A stretch of 6,130 nucleotides of DNA, taken from NCBI GenBank assembly GCA_002494895.1, contig DADA01000100.1:1-6130 (forward strand), given 5' to 3'. A program made the position numbers and the translations under genes. This document shows positions 1 to 5,336 of the stretch, piece after piece (position 1 is the first letter of the stretch; every line of letters begins with the position of its first letter). The notes beneath the pieces are model-generated. The model saw only the letters and a program-made list of their open reading frames with translations. It was not told the origin of the DNA and ran no database searches. Origin of the DNA: Nitrososphaera sp. UBA210 (GTDB lineage Archaea; Thermoproteota; Nitrososphaeria; Nitrososphaerales; Nitrososphaeraceae).

Positions 1-269
1 GCACTCTCCTGGAAGACCATGCACCTGTCCGGGCCTGTTTCAATAACGGGGCGGCCATCAAGGACGACCTCGCCCTCAGTCGGCTTGTCAAGACCTGCAA
101 GGATGTTCAAAAGGGTGGTCTTGCCGCAGCCAGATGGCCCAACAAAGCAGACAAACTGCCCCTCGTCTATTGACAGGTTGACATCCCTTATCGCATCAAT
201 GGTCTGGGTTTGGTTTCCTTCGGTAGATGTGAACCACTTGCCAATGTTTCTCGCTTCCAGTTTTGCCAA
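1..269 (-). CDS. ABC transporter ATP-binding protein, N-terminal part (runs off the left edge)
   Basis: ATPase subunit of an ABC importer or exporter, which would bind the cytoplasmic face of a permease and hydrolyse ATP. The 89 visible residues begin MAKLEARNIGKWF and contain a perfect Walker A, GPSGCGKT (residues 44-51), then a Q-loop, MVFQES (Gln87). The signature motif, Walker B and switch His lie outside the window. The phrase GPDRCMVFQES resembles the nitrate/sulfonate/taurine (SsuB/TauB/NrtD) branch, but substrate cannot be assigned. The TTG at 269 is the only usable start: the frame is closed by TGA at 303-305 and no ATG or GTG lies between. No strong Shine-Dalgarno sequence is seen. 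It follows the membrane protein gene by 14 bases, so the two are probably cotranscribed and translationally linked. The family is certain; its transport role is inferred. Confidence 0.93.
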   Translation of the reverse strand, partial: MAKLEARNIGKWFTSTEGNQTQTIDAIRDVNLSIDEGQFVCFVGPSGCGKTTLLNILAGLDKPTEGEVVLDGRPVIETGPDRCMVFQES

Positions 270-283
270 TTCTATCTTGCTGC

Positions 284-847
284 CTACACTAGGTCGGCTG
301 TGTCACCGAACTCCTTCATCTTTGATATGCGCCTCTTGTCCATGACTGTTATTACTGTACCTGCGATGGCGGTTGCGATTCCGGCCATGAGCATGAGCCC
401 GAATATCAAGGTCATTACCGCAGACGAAATGTCAGCTGTGCTAAGAACCGATTCCTGCGAGCCCAGGATGATCGATGCTTCAAGCGTCTGGACAGGTGAC
501 GGGTTTGAGAGTTCAAGAGTATAATTCCCTGCAACGCTAATTGGAAATGATTCGATCAATATTGGCGTATCGACCTCTTTCCGAATAACTATTTGTTCTG
601 CCGGGTCGGTAAGTACTACTGTCGGTCTGCCGCCAGTATAGTTTGAAAATGATACGACATACGCGCCCAGGCTGACGTTGGCAATGTTCTGCTCTACTTT
701 ATGCAAGCCACCCGGCGGAATTGAATATTTCGGCTGCTCTTCAAGGTTGGTTATTAATCTCAAGCCATAATAGCCAAGGACAGACAGACTGATAGCTGCA
801 ACGGCTCCGCCAGCGATAAGCATGATGAGCCCTCTCCGCAATCGCAA
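284..847 (-). CDS. Two-pass membrane protein with an extracellular beta-rich domain, cotranscribed with the ABC ATPase
   Basis: Protein of about 187 residues of unknown family. From the proposed TTG start it reads MRLRRG, then a transmembrane helix (about residues 7-28), a polar domain rich in alternating hydrophobic residues (29-140), a second helix (141-169) and a short basic tail, MDKRRISKMKEF. The positive charges put both ends inside and the middle domain outside. Three N-glycosylation sequons (NVS at 57, NYT at 69 and 108) all fall in that domain, which fits an exposed position. The frame stays open to an ATG at 1003, but the extra 52 residues do not look protein-like. A TATA-like box centred near 875 lies 28 bases before the TTG, as for a leaderless archaeal transcript. 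TTG at 841 or ATG at 823 are alternatives. Next to the ATPase, it may be an accessory or sensor part of the transporter; that is inference. Confidence 0.8.
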   Translation of the reverse strand: MRLRRGLIMLIAGGAVAAISLSVLGYYGLRLITNLEEQPKYSIPPGGLHKVEQNIANVSLGAYVVSFSNYTGGRPTVVLTDPAEQIVIRKEVDTPILIESFPISVAGNYTLELSNPSPVQTLEASIILGSQESVLSTADISSAVMTLIFGLMLMAGIATAIAGTVITVMDKRRISKMKEFGDTADLV

Positions 848-870
848 CCTGAATGCGGGAGGTTGCTGTA

Positions 871-880
871 ATAATATATT
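871..880 (-). promoter_or_regulatory. TATA-like box of the membrane protein/ABC operon
   Basis: Read on the minus strand this is AATATATTAT, preceded by a purine-rich stretch (AAAGAG) that could serve as a BRE. Its centre is about 28 bases from the TTG at 847, so transcription would start at or next to that codon. This supports a short leaderless form of the downstream protein. Confidence 0.55.
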
Positions 881-923
881 CTCTTTGTGTGTGATTTTCC
901 ACTTAAGAAAGCCATAATTGGGT

Positions 924-1022
924 TTATTGGATTTCGGGGTTCTGTGGCCTGCAGGAGCTCGGCTGATCACTAAGCTGATCATATTCTGTTTTCCACGTAT
1001 CATCAGAAGGAACCTTAGTCAT
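924..1022 (-). CDS. Possible 32-residue hydrophilic small protein
   Basis: ATG-initiated ORF starting MTKVPSDDTWKTEYDQL and ending PQNPEIQ, with no recognised domain, one Cys, and an acidic, polar make-up that looks more like protein than most random short ORFs. A strong TATA box (1055-1065) lies about 38 bases upstream, giving a predicted leader of roughly 12 bases without a Shine-Dalgarno sequence. The next gene in the same direction starts 76 bases beyond its stop. It is too short for coding statistics to decide. The same transcript could instead be a small RNA or simply a 5' leader of the membrane protein gene. Confidence 0.35.
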   Translation of the reverse strand: MTKVPSDDTWKTEYDQLSDQPSSCRPQNPEIQ

Positions 1023-1054
1023 GACGATACCAATGGACCGAAGAACTTACCACC

Positions 1055-1065
1055 TTTATTTATAT
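1055..1065 (-). promoter_or_regulatory. Strong archaeal TATA box
   Basis: On the minus strand the bases read ATATAAATAAA, the best TATA match in the window. Transcription would begin near 1034, 12 bases before the ATG of the possible 32-residue ORF. It may drive that ORF, a small RNA, or a longer transcript reaching the membrane protein and ABC genes. Confidence 0.55.
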
Positions 1066-1114
1066 GCCTATATTTCTGTTTTTGACATATCTTATTCGAT
1101 TGCAGCGATCGCAT

Positions 1115-1225
1115 CTAGCTTCGCACGAATAGTCGGCAACCGCAGGTATCTGCAAAATCACACTGTTCGGTCTTGTTGTCATGCTCCTTAAGGATGTGAC
1201 CACAAGAGCAGGGATCTGGCGGCAT
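1115..1225 (-). CDS. 36-residue Cys-rich putative zinc-binding mini-protein
   Basis: Starts MPPDPCSCGHILKEHDNKTE and continues QCDFADTCGCRLFVRS. Cys6, Cys8, His10, Cys22, Cys28 and Cys30 form two clusters, CxCxH and C-x5-CGC, spaced as in small treble-clef or zinc-ribbon knuckles, so metal binding is likely but inferred. It was judged real because the ATG is preceded by AGGAGGTGG (1232-1240) with suitable spacing, by far the best ribosome binding site in the window, and because so many Cys residues in so short an ORF are unlikely by chance. Family and function are not recognised. It diverges from the LamG gene, with 166 bases between the start codons. A site-specific nucleic-acid-binding or regulatory role is possible but unsupported. 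Confidence 0.72.
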   Translation of the reverse strand: MPPDPCSCGHILKEHDNKTEQCDFADTCGCRLFVRS

Positions 1226-1231
1226 CCTTGT

Positions 1232-1240
1232 CCACCTCCT
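1232..1240 (-). promoter_or_regulatory. Shine-Dalgarno sequence of the 36-residue mini-protein
   Basis: AGGAGGTGG on the minus strand, almost fully complementary to the usual archaeal 16S 3' end, ending 6 bases before the ATG at 1225. It implies a leadered mRNA, unlike the apparently leaderless neighbours, and fixes the start codon of this tiny gene. Confidence 0.75.
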
Positions 1241-1264
1241 GTAGGTCAGGACCAGCGTAGTGAT

Positions 1265-1331
1265 TGATTCCCAGTCTCAACAGAGTCATGAATTGAGAAA
1301 GATTTGAATCCACCAATACGTGTGGGAATCA
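1265..1331. repeat. Nested inverted repeats between divergent genes
   Basis: TGATTCCCA (1265-1273) is the exact reverse complement of TGGGAATCA (1323-1331). Inside this 9-base stem lie TCTCAA (1275-1280) and TTGAGA (1293-1298), a 6-base stem with a 12-base loop, and the small self-complementary GATTTGAATC (1301-1310). Transcribed on either strand the segment could fold as a branched structure; as DNA it could be operators. It sits upstream of the likely LamG TATA box and of the mini-protein Shine-Dalgarno sequence. Confidence 0.45.
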
Positions 1332-1346
1332 GACATACTGCAATAG

Positions 1347-1358
1347 AAAAATATCTTT
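1347..1358 (+). promoter_or_regulatory. Probable TATA box of the LamG gene
   Basis: AAAAATATCTTT, the only AT-rich block close to the gene. It is centred about 40 bases before the TTG start at 1392, predicting a start of transcription near 1379 and a leader of about 12 bases with only a weak AAGGG ribosome-binding match. The same block reads AAAGATATTTTT on the minus strand and might also act towards the mini-protein gene. Confidence 0.4.
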
Positions 1359-1391
1359 GAGCCGATCTAGGTCAGGCAAGGGTCATACGGA

Positions 1392-2228
1392 TTGAATACT
1401 GGGCTACTCGTGGCGATAATAGCTATTGTTGTTTCATTAGCAAGCACCGCCTTTTTGCATAATCATCTGAACTCGGCTGAAGATAGAATCAATGGCCTAG
1501 AATCGCAGATTATTACTCTGGAGAGTGAAATATTCAGGCTGCAGGGTCATGTTGGATATTGGCAATTCGACGAATCGGTCGGAAGTACAGCAACGGATAG
1601 AAGTGGTTATGCGAATACTGGAATCCTTGTTGACGATCCTAGCTGGCTGGACAGTGAAAATTGTGCATTCAAGGCCGGAGGAGTTGGCGGCAGCTGTTTG
1701 AGATTTGACGGAGTGAATGATTACATGCAGGTATCTAGCTCAAGCTCCTTGGAACCTAGTGATGAGATTACGATATCACTCTGGGTGAATGCAACAATTC
1801 CTAGGGGAACACTGGTGGATAAAGCATTTACGGCCCATTCATATCCGTTCTATTCTTACGATCTGCAGCTGGAACCCAAGACAGAAAGGCCGACAAAGGC
1901 TGAACTAATCTGGTCAGTTACGACAGATGGGGTCTGGACGTTCATGGGCGAAGGTTCAAGCGAGGTTCTTATCGATCTAAATACTTGGCAATTTGTCACG
2001 GTTGTATATGACGGATCGCTTATGAAAGAATATGTGAATGGAGAATTGGTAGCATCCATTCCGAAAACAGGCACGATTACGTACTACAGTACCCCCCTTC
2101 AAATTGGGAAGTACCTTAATTTGCAATTTTATACTTCCGCAGATATCGATGATTTGCGCATATATGATCGCGCTTTGCCCGCCTATGAGGTAAAGAATCT
2201 ATATCAAAGCGGAAAACTAGAACGCTGA
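1392..2228 (+). CDS. Membrane-anchored LamG/concanavalin A-like lectin domain surface protein
   Basis: 278 residues in three parts: an N-terminal hydrophobic anchor or signal (about 4-22), a short heptad-like coiled coil (about 26-52) and a complete LamG-type jelly-roll domain (about 55-273). Hallmarks of the LamG_3 superfamily are the opening GYWQFDES with DRSGYANTG, LRFDGVNDYMQV (103-114), ITISLWVN (126-133), NTWQFVTVVYDG (197-208) followed by EYVNGELVAS, and the closing DIDDLRIYDRAL (251-262). Cys91 and Cys102 could form a disulfide outside the cell. Such domains bind glycans or other surface ligands; the ligand here is unknown and no catalytic domain is attached. The protein probably sits outside the cell, held by its N-terminal helix, perhaps multimerised by the coiled coil. 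The TTG start is the only one after an in-frame TAG; GTG at residue 7 would cut into the anchor. The gene is visibly more AT-rich than the methionine synthase gene it converges on, hinting at accessory or acquired origin. Confidence 0.88.
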   Translation: MNTGLLVAIIAIVVSLASTAFLHNHLNSAEDRINGLESQIITLESEIFRLQGHVGYWQFDESVGSTATDRSGYANTGILVDDPSWLDSENCAFKAGGVGGSCLRFDGVNDYMQVSSSSSLEPSDEITISLWVNATIPRGTLVDKAFTAHSYPFYSYDLQLEPKTERPTKAELIWSVTTDGVWTFMGEGSSEVLIDLNTWQFVTVVYDGSLMKEYVNGELVASIPKTGTITYYSTPLQIGKYLNLQFYTSADIDDLRIYDRALPAYEVKNLYQSGKLER

Positions 2229-2261
2229 AAGCCTGACGACTCGCCGAAAATTGGTCCGGAT

Positions 2262-4841
2262 TTACAGTACGAAATATTCTGCCTCCGGGTGATGGACCAC
2301 TAGCGCAGCCGTAGATTGGTCGGGCACTATCTGACCGGACTCTGTCAGGGTCATGCCAGATCTTGCCGGGTCAAGTATCTCCCAAACCAGATGATGCTGC
2401 ATGATATCAGGGCAGCTCGGATATCCCCAGCTGTAGCGCAGGCCACGCTCAGGACCAATCCCAAGCTCATCTCTTATCTTGGCGTTAACCCATTCCGCCA
2501 TAGCTTCTGCCGTTTCCACGGCAAGGCCGTGGAGATAATACACATCGGCGTACCTGTCATGCTTGTTCCAAGAGTCTATTGTTTCCGTAACCCTGCTTCC
2601 GGCGGTAACCGATTGAAACGCGACGATATCATCGCTGCCGAAGTAGTCGGCAAGGCAGAGGTGTTTTTCCTTTGATGAGCGAGGGAACTCGAACACCACC
2701 TGCTTGCTGTCCTGCAAATCGACAGCGAGCTTGCCATTGCCGGGCTGGCCCTGGGTCAGGTTGTGGCAGCGGTAGAACCCATAAACTGCCCGTGGTTCGA
2801 ACAATTTCTCTTTGACGACTCGCCGCTTCCATTCTCCAAAGAGTGCTTCAGGATCCTCTTCTTTTGCGCCCTTGCCTTTCAAACCCCACTGGAGTACGAA
2901 CAGGGACTTTTTGTTCACATATTTCCATACCTGTTCGAGGTCAACCTGCGAAGGTTCGATCCTGACTGCCTTTAAGAGATGGGGAGCGTTAGGAGGCTTG
3001 ACCGGCCTGATGCTGCTGTAGGGAATCTGCGACTGGTCAGCTATAGCGGGCTGTTTCTCATCCCACTTGCCAAGTTTCTGTTTCCATTCCTCAACAAACC
3101 TGCTTCGCTCCGTGGACATCAGACTGTTCATCGCTTTCAGGCCCTCGAATGCAGTTCTGCAATAGAATACCCCGGGCGCATAAATGCCGCCATCTTTGGC
3201 AATCCTGTTAATGTAAGTGCTGTTGATGGCGGCGCCCCCGCAAAGTACCGGCAAGGCGAGCCCGTTCTGGCGGGCATGTTCCACAAAAAACTGCATCTGC
3301 TTCGAAGTTGAAACCAGGAGGGCGGACAGCCCTACTGCGTCGGCGTTTACTTCACCGATCTTCTCCAATATCCTTTGCAGCGGGACCTGCTTGCCAAGGT
3401 CGTGAACTGTATAGCCATTGTTGACAAAGATCGTCTTTACCAGGTTCTTGCCGATGTCATGAACATCACCGTACACTGTGCACAGCACAAGCGTGCCCTT
3501 GCTCACTCCTTCCTGCCTGATGAGGTACTTCTCCAGTTCTGCGACAGCGGCCTTCATGCACTCTGCTGACTTTAGCACAAAAGGCAAGATGAGCTCCCCC
3601 GCTCCGAACTTGTCGCCCACCTCCTTCATAGCGGGCAGCAGCACATTGTTCAGCACGTCGACCGCGGCTTCATGCTTTTCCTCTCTTGAGGCTTTTTCAA
3701 AGGAGGAATCTTTTCCGCTCGGAATACGATCGGAAATGGCTTGTGTCACGTCGCGCTCGATGCCGTCCTTTAGCCTGTTGAGGATTCTGAAATGGCACCG
3801 CTTGCTTGCCTCCCATTCAGGGTCAACCTCCACTCTCTTTGTTCCTGCTCCACCAGTCGACTTGGTTCCTTCAAAGTGGGTTATCAGCTCGGCAAGCGCA
3901 TTTGGATGCTTGTTGAAAATCAGATCTTCGGCGAGCTTTTTCTGCTGCTCGCTTACTTCGGGATACGGAATGATGTCCCGGGCGTTTATTATCACCGCGT
4001 CAAGACCGGCTTTCAGGGCGTGGTAAAGGAATACTGAATTGACAATTTTTCTTGCAGCTGGCGTTAGCCCAAAGCTGACATTGCTCAATCCCAGGCTGGT
4101 AAACGAGTCAGGAAATCGCTCCTTGACGAGTCTGATGCCATCAAGCGTGTTCTTGGCAGAATCGGAAAATTCGGCCTCGCCGGTTGCGAGCGTGAAAGTT
4201 AGCACATCAAAGATAAACTGCCACGACTTCAATCCGTATTTTTTTGCACCTGTATCGTACATCAGCTCGGCGACTTCGACTTTTTCCTGCGGCGTCTTTG
4301 CCATCCCCTTGGGGCCTATGCAGAGGGCTATCGCCGGGACGCCGTACTTTGCCATTAGCGGGGCAAGGACATGAAATCGCTCGCCATCGCCTTCGAGATT
4401 TATAGAGTTGATGATCGGCCTGCCCGGTATCTGGCGAACAGCAGCCTCTATCACCGGCGCAAGATTGGAATCGATGACCAGCGGCGCTTCGACTTCGAGA
4501 CTGAGCCTTTTTACCAGCTTTGTCATGAACTGCTGCTCTTCGGCATCGGACCGCTCCGTGAGAGCGACGCAAACGTCAAGACAGTGCGCGCCGTCCTCCA
4601 CCTGTACTCTTGCCAGGTCAGCCAGCCCGTCAAAATCATTGGCAAGGACGAGCTCTTTCGCCTTTCTGGAGCCCTGGGTATTGAGACGCTCTCCTATTAT
4701 CAGTGGAGGCGGCTCCTGCCGCAGGTCTACTGCCTTTAGTGCCGAACTTACGCGTGGTACCAAGCGCGAGCTGCTATCGGCAAATCGGGTATATCTTCTA
4801 TTCATCAGAAAATCCGTCATGCAAAGCTGTTTGTGGCTCAC
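2262..4841 (-). CDS. metH: Cobalamin-dependent methionine synthase lacking the homocysteine-binding domain
   Basis: Cytoplasmic enzyme moving a methyl group from a methyl-pterin to cobalamin in methionine synthesis. The 859 residues align with E. coli MetH minus its first ~340. The pterin-binding domain (about 45-330) opens with GERLNTQGSRK and contains VIDSN and INSINLEGDGE. The cap helices (about 345-440) include FGAGELILPFVLKSAE. The B12 domain (about 447-575) has DVHDIG (459-464), in which His461 is the lower cobalt ligand, GLSALL and CGGAA. The reactivation domain (about 620-859) has YLHGLAVETAEAMAEW and the SAM motif R802-YSW-GYPSCPD, then GMTLTES. The Ser of the His-Asp-Ser ligand triad aligns with Thr512. 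Without a homocysteine domain it needs a separate homocysteine methyltransferase subunit, as known for other thaumarchaeal split enzymes. The start chosen is GTG at 4841; ATG at 4820 or 4805 is possible. The C-terminus ends at EAEYFVL, without the tail of the E. coli enzyme. Confidence 0.93.
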   Translation of the reverse strand: MSHKQLCMTDFLMNRRYTRFADSSSRLVPRVSSALKAVDLRQEPPPLIIGERLNTQGSRKAKELVLANDFDGLADLARVQVEDGAHCLDVCVALTERSDAEEQQFMTKLVKRLSLEVEAPLVIDSNLAPVIEAAVRQIPGRPIINSINLEGDGERFHVLAPLMAKYGVPAIALCIGPKGMAKTPQEKVEVAELMYDTGAKKYGLKSWQFIFDVLTFTLATGEAEFSDSAKNTLDGIRLVKERFPDSFTSLGLSNVSFGLTPAARKIVNSVFLYHALKAGLDAVIINARDIIPYPEVSEQQKKLAEDLIFNKHPNALAELITHFEGTKSTGGAGTKRVEVDPEWEASKRCHFRILNRLKDGIERDVTQAISDRIPSGKDSSFEKASREEKHEAAVDVLNNVLLPAMKEVGDKFGAGELILPFVLKSAECMKAAVAELEKYLIRQEGVSKGTLVLCTVYGDVHDIGKNLVKTIFVNNGYTVHDLGKQVPLQRILEKIGEVNADAVGLSALLVSTSKQMQFFVEHARQNGLALPVLCGGAAINSTYINRIAKDGGIYAPGVFYCRTAFEGLKAMNSLMSTERSRFVEEWKQKLGKWDEKQPAIADQSQIPYSSIRPVKPPNAPHLLKAVRIEPSQVDLEQVWKYVNKKSLFVLQWGLKGKGAKEEDPEALFGEWKRRVVKEKLFEPRAVYGFYRCHNLTQGQPGNGKLAVDLQDSKQVVFEFPRSSKEKHLCLADYFGSDDIVAFQSVTAGSRVTETIDSWNKHDRYADVYYLHGLAVETAEAMAEWVNAKIRDELGIGPERGLRYSWGYPSCPDIMQHHLVWEILDPARSGMTLTESGQIVPDQSTAALVVHHPEAEYFVL

Positions 4842-4878
4842 CTTCTTGGGCAGGCCAGAAAATACTCGGCCTGGTTCT

Positions 4879-4891
4879 AATTTTTATTCAT
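4879..4891. promoter_or_regulatory. AT box apparently shared by two divergent genes
   Basis: Reads TAATTTTTATTCA on plus and TGAATAAAAATTA on minus. It is centred about 29 bases before the ATG at 4913, fitting leaderless transcription of the zinc-ribbon gene, and about 44 bases before the GTG at 4841, giving metH a leader of about 18 bases. No other AT-rich block lies in the 71-base gap between these starts. Confidence 0.55.
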
Positions 4892-4903
4892 GTATGTACA
4901 TAC
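4892..4903. promoter_or_regulatory. Perfect 12-base palindrome, possible operator
   Basis: GTATGTACATAC is exactly self-complementary. It overlaps a second inverted repeat, ATACC-T-GGTAT (4900-4910). It lies between the AT box and the zinc-ribbon start codon, where a bound dimeric regulator would block RNA polymerase on at least the plus-strand gene and possibly TBP for both. No regulator gene is identified; the operator role is inference. Confidence 0.45.
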
Positions 4904-4912
4904 CTGGTATGA

Positions 4913-5134
4913 ATGGCGCTGAAATGTCCGAACTGCTCAGGAAATATGCAGGAAGTCCAGCGACACGGAGTCCACATTGACTATTGCCCGGTGTGCAAGG
5001 GCGTATGGCTTGATAGGGGAGAAATTAACAAAATTGTCCAGTCTCCGGCCGGATCCACGGACTTGATAGGCACGCACAACCATGAGCTGAAGGAAATACT
5101 TTCAGAGCTTCGGAAAGAAGGCAGGGTCAGCTAG
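4913..5134 (+). CDS. Small zinc-ribbon protein (zf-TFIIB type)
   Basis: 73-residue cytoplasmic protein. The N-terminal half is a zinc ribbon with CPNC (Cys5, Cys8) and CPVC (Cys25, Cys28), followed by the family phrase KGVWLDRGEINKI (29-41), diagnostic of the zf-TFIIB domain found in many small bacterial and archaeal proteins of unknown role. The second half (about 42-73) is polar, with a probable C-terminal helix, HELKEILSELRKEGR. The ATG at 4913 places the first Cys at residue 5, as usual in this family, and lies 29 bases from the AT box, so the mRNA is probably leaderless; an out-of-frame ATG sits 4 bases upstream. It diverges from metH, which may mean shared control, and converges with the 48-residue gene with a single base between stops. 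Nucleic-acid or protein binding is plausible but not shown. Confidence 0.9.
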   Translation: MALKCPNCSGNMQEVQRHGVHIDYCPVCKGVWLDRGEINKIVQSPAGSTDLIGTHNHELKEILSELRKEGRVS

Positions 5135-5135
5135 C

Positions 5136-5282
5136 CTACTCGTCAAAGTACTTTTTCATTATCTGCGGCATCTTCATCTTCCTTACCTCGCCTTCAAAGA
5201 TTTCGCCATGCTTCTCATGTAGGTGCCTTAATGCGAATCTTACTTCATCGCCGCATAGCTTGCACCTCGCTTTGCCGAACAT
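5136..5282 (-). CDS. 48-residue C2H2-like zinc-finger mini-protein
   Basis: Begins MFGKARCKLCGDEVRFALRH and ends KMPQIMKKYFDE. Cys7 and Cys10 form a CxxC knuckle, followed by His20, His22 and His25 on a predicted helix, the layout of a short C2H2 zinc finger (C-x2-C-x9-H-x4-H or close variants). The tail is basic and amphipathic. No other ORF explains this gap, and the stop lies one base from that of the convergent zinc-ribbon gene, a tight arrangement typical of real genes. The ATG has no Shine-Dalgarno sequence, and GGATATCT about 30 bases upstream could be a weak TATA box; it may otherwise be transcribed with asnS, whose stop is 54 bases upstream. The function is unknown. A frame starting farther upstream is not supported. 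Confidence 0.75.
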   Translation of the reverse strand: MFGKARCKLCGDEVRFALRHLHEKHGEIFEGEVRKMKMPQIMKKYFDE

Positions 5283-5313
5283 GGCGGCGTAAGGCGTGGC
5301 GAGCTAGATATCC

Positions 5314-5329
5314 TTATCCACTCGGATAA
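5314..5329. repeat. Small hairpin after asnS
   Basis: TTATCC (5314-5319), loop ACTC, then GGATAA (5324-5329): a perfect 6-base stem just after the asnS stop codon. No strong T-run follows on the minus strand, so it is not a clear terminator. It might be a processing or pausing site, or an operator before the 48-residue gene. Confidence 0.35.
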
Positions 5330-5336
5330 CAAAATC

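Larger units (their letters stand above)
1242..1376. repeat. 9-base direct repeat TAGGTCAGG flanking a 117-base segment
   Basis: TAGGTCAGG occurs at 1242-1250 and again at 1368-1376 in the same orientation. One copy lies just upstream of each divergent gene (17 bases from the mini-protein start, 16 bases before the LamG TTG). It could be paired binding sites or the footprint of an old insertion; chance is also possible. Confidence 0.4.

Noticed and set aside
19..345. Plus-strand ORF opposite the ABC ATPase
   Set aside because: The opposite strand encodes a perfect Walker A and Q-loop; the phrase VVLPQPDGPTKQ is the usual antisense image of that motif.
848..1003. 52-residue N-terminal extension of the membrane protein to ATG 1003
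   Set aside because: Composition is not protein-like, a TATA box falls inside it, and the RLRRG plus helix that follows is a normal N-terminus; the open frame is probably chance.
1105..1112. Palindrome GCGATCGC
   Set aside because: Only 8 bases, not extended by flanking complementarity and with no T-run; likely chance, not a terminator.
1021..1200. Plus-strand ORF of about 59 codons beginning MTIPMDRRTYHLY
   Set aside because: Antisense to the Cys-rich mini-protein, with no ribosome binding site and a sequence that mirrors the AT-rich promoter region.
2229..2261. Terminator between the convergent LamG and metH genes
   Set aside because: The 33-base gap has no hairpin and only a four-base T-run on the minus strand, which is too weak to call.
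3478..4026. Long plus-strand ORF of 182 codons inside metH
   Set aside because: It lies wholly antisense to well-conserved methionine synthase domains, is Ser-rich and without motifs; it is a shadow produced by the GC-biased third positions of metH.
4408..4980. Plus-strand ORF of 190 codons overlapping metH and the zinc-ribbon gene
   Set aside because: Antisense to the metH pterin domain and in another frame of the zinc-ribbon gene, whose CPNC/CPVC pattern is clear; no domain seen.
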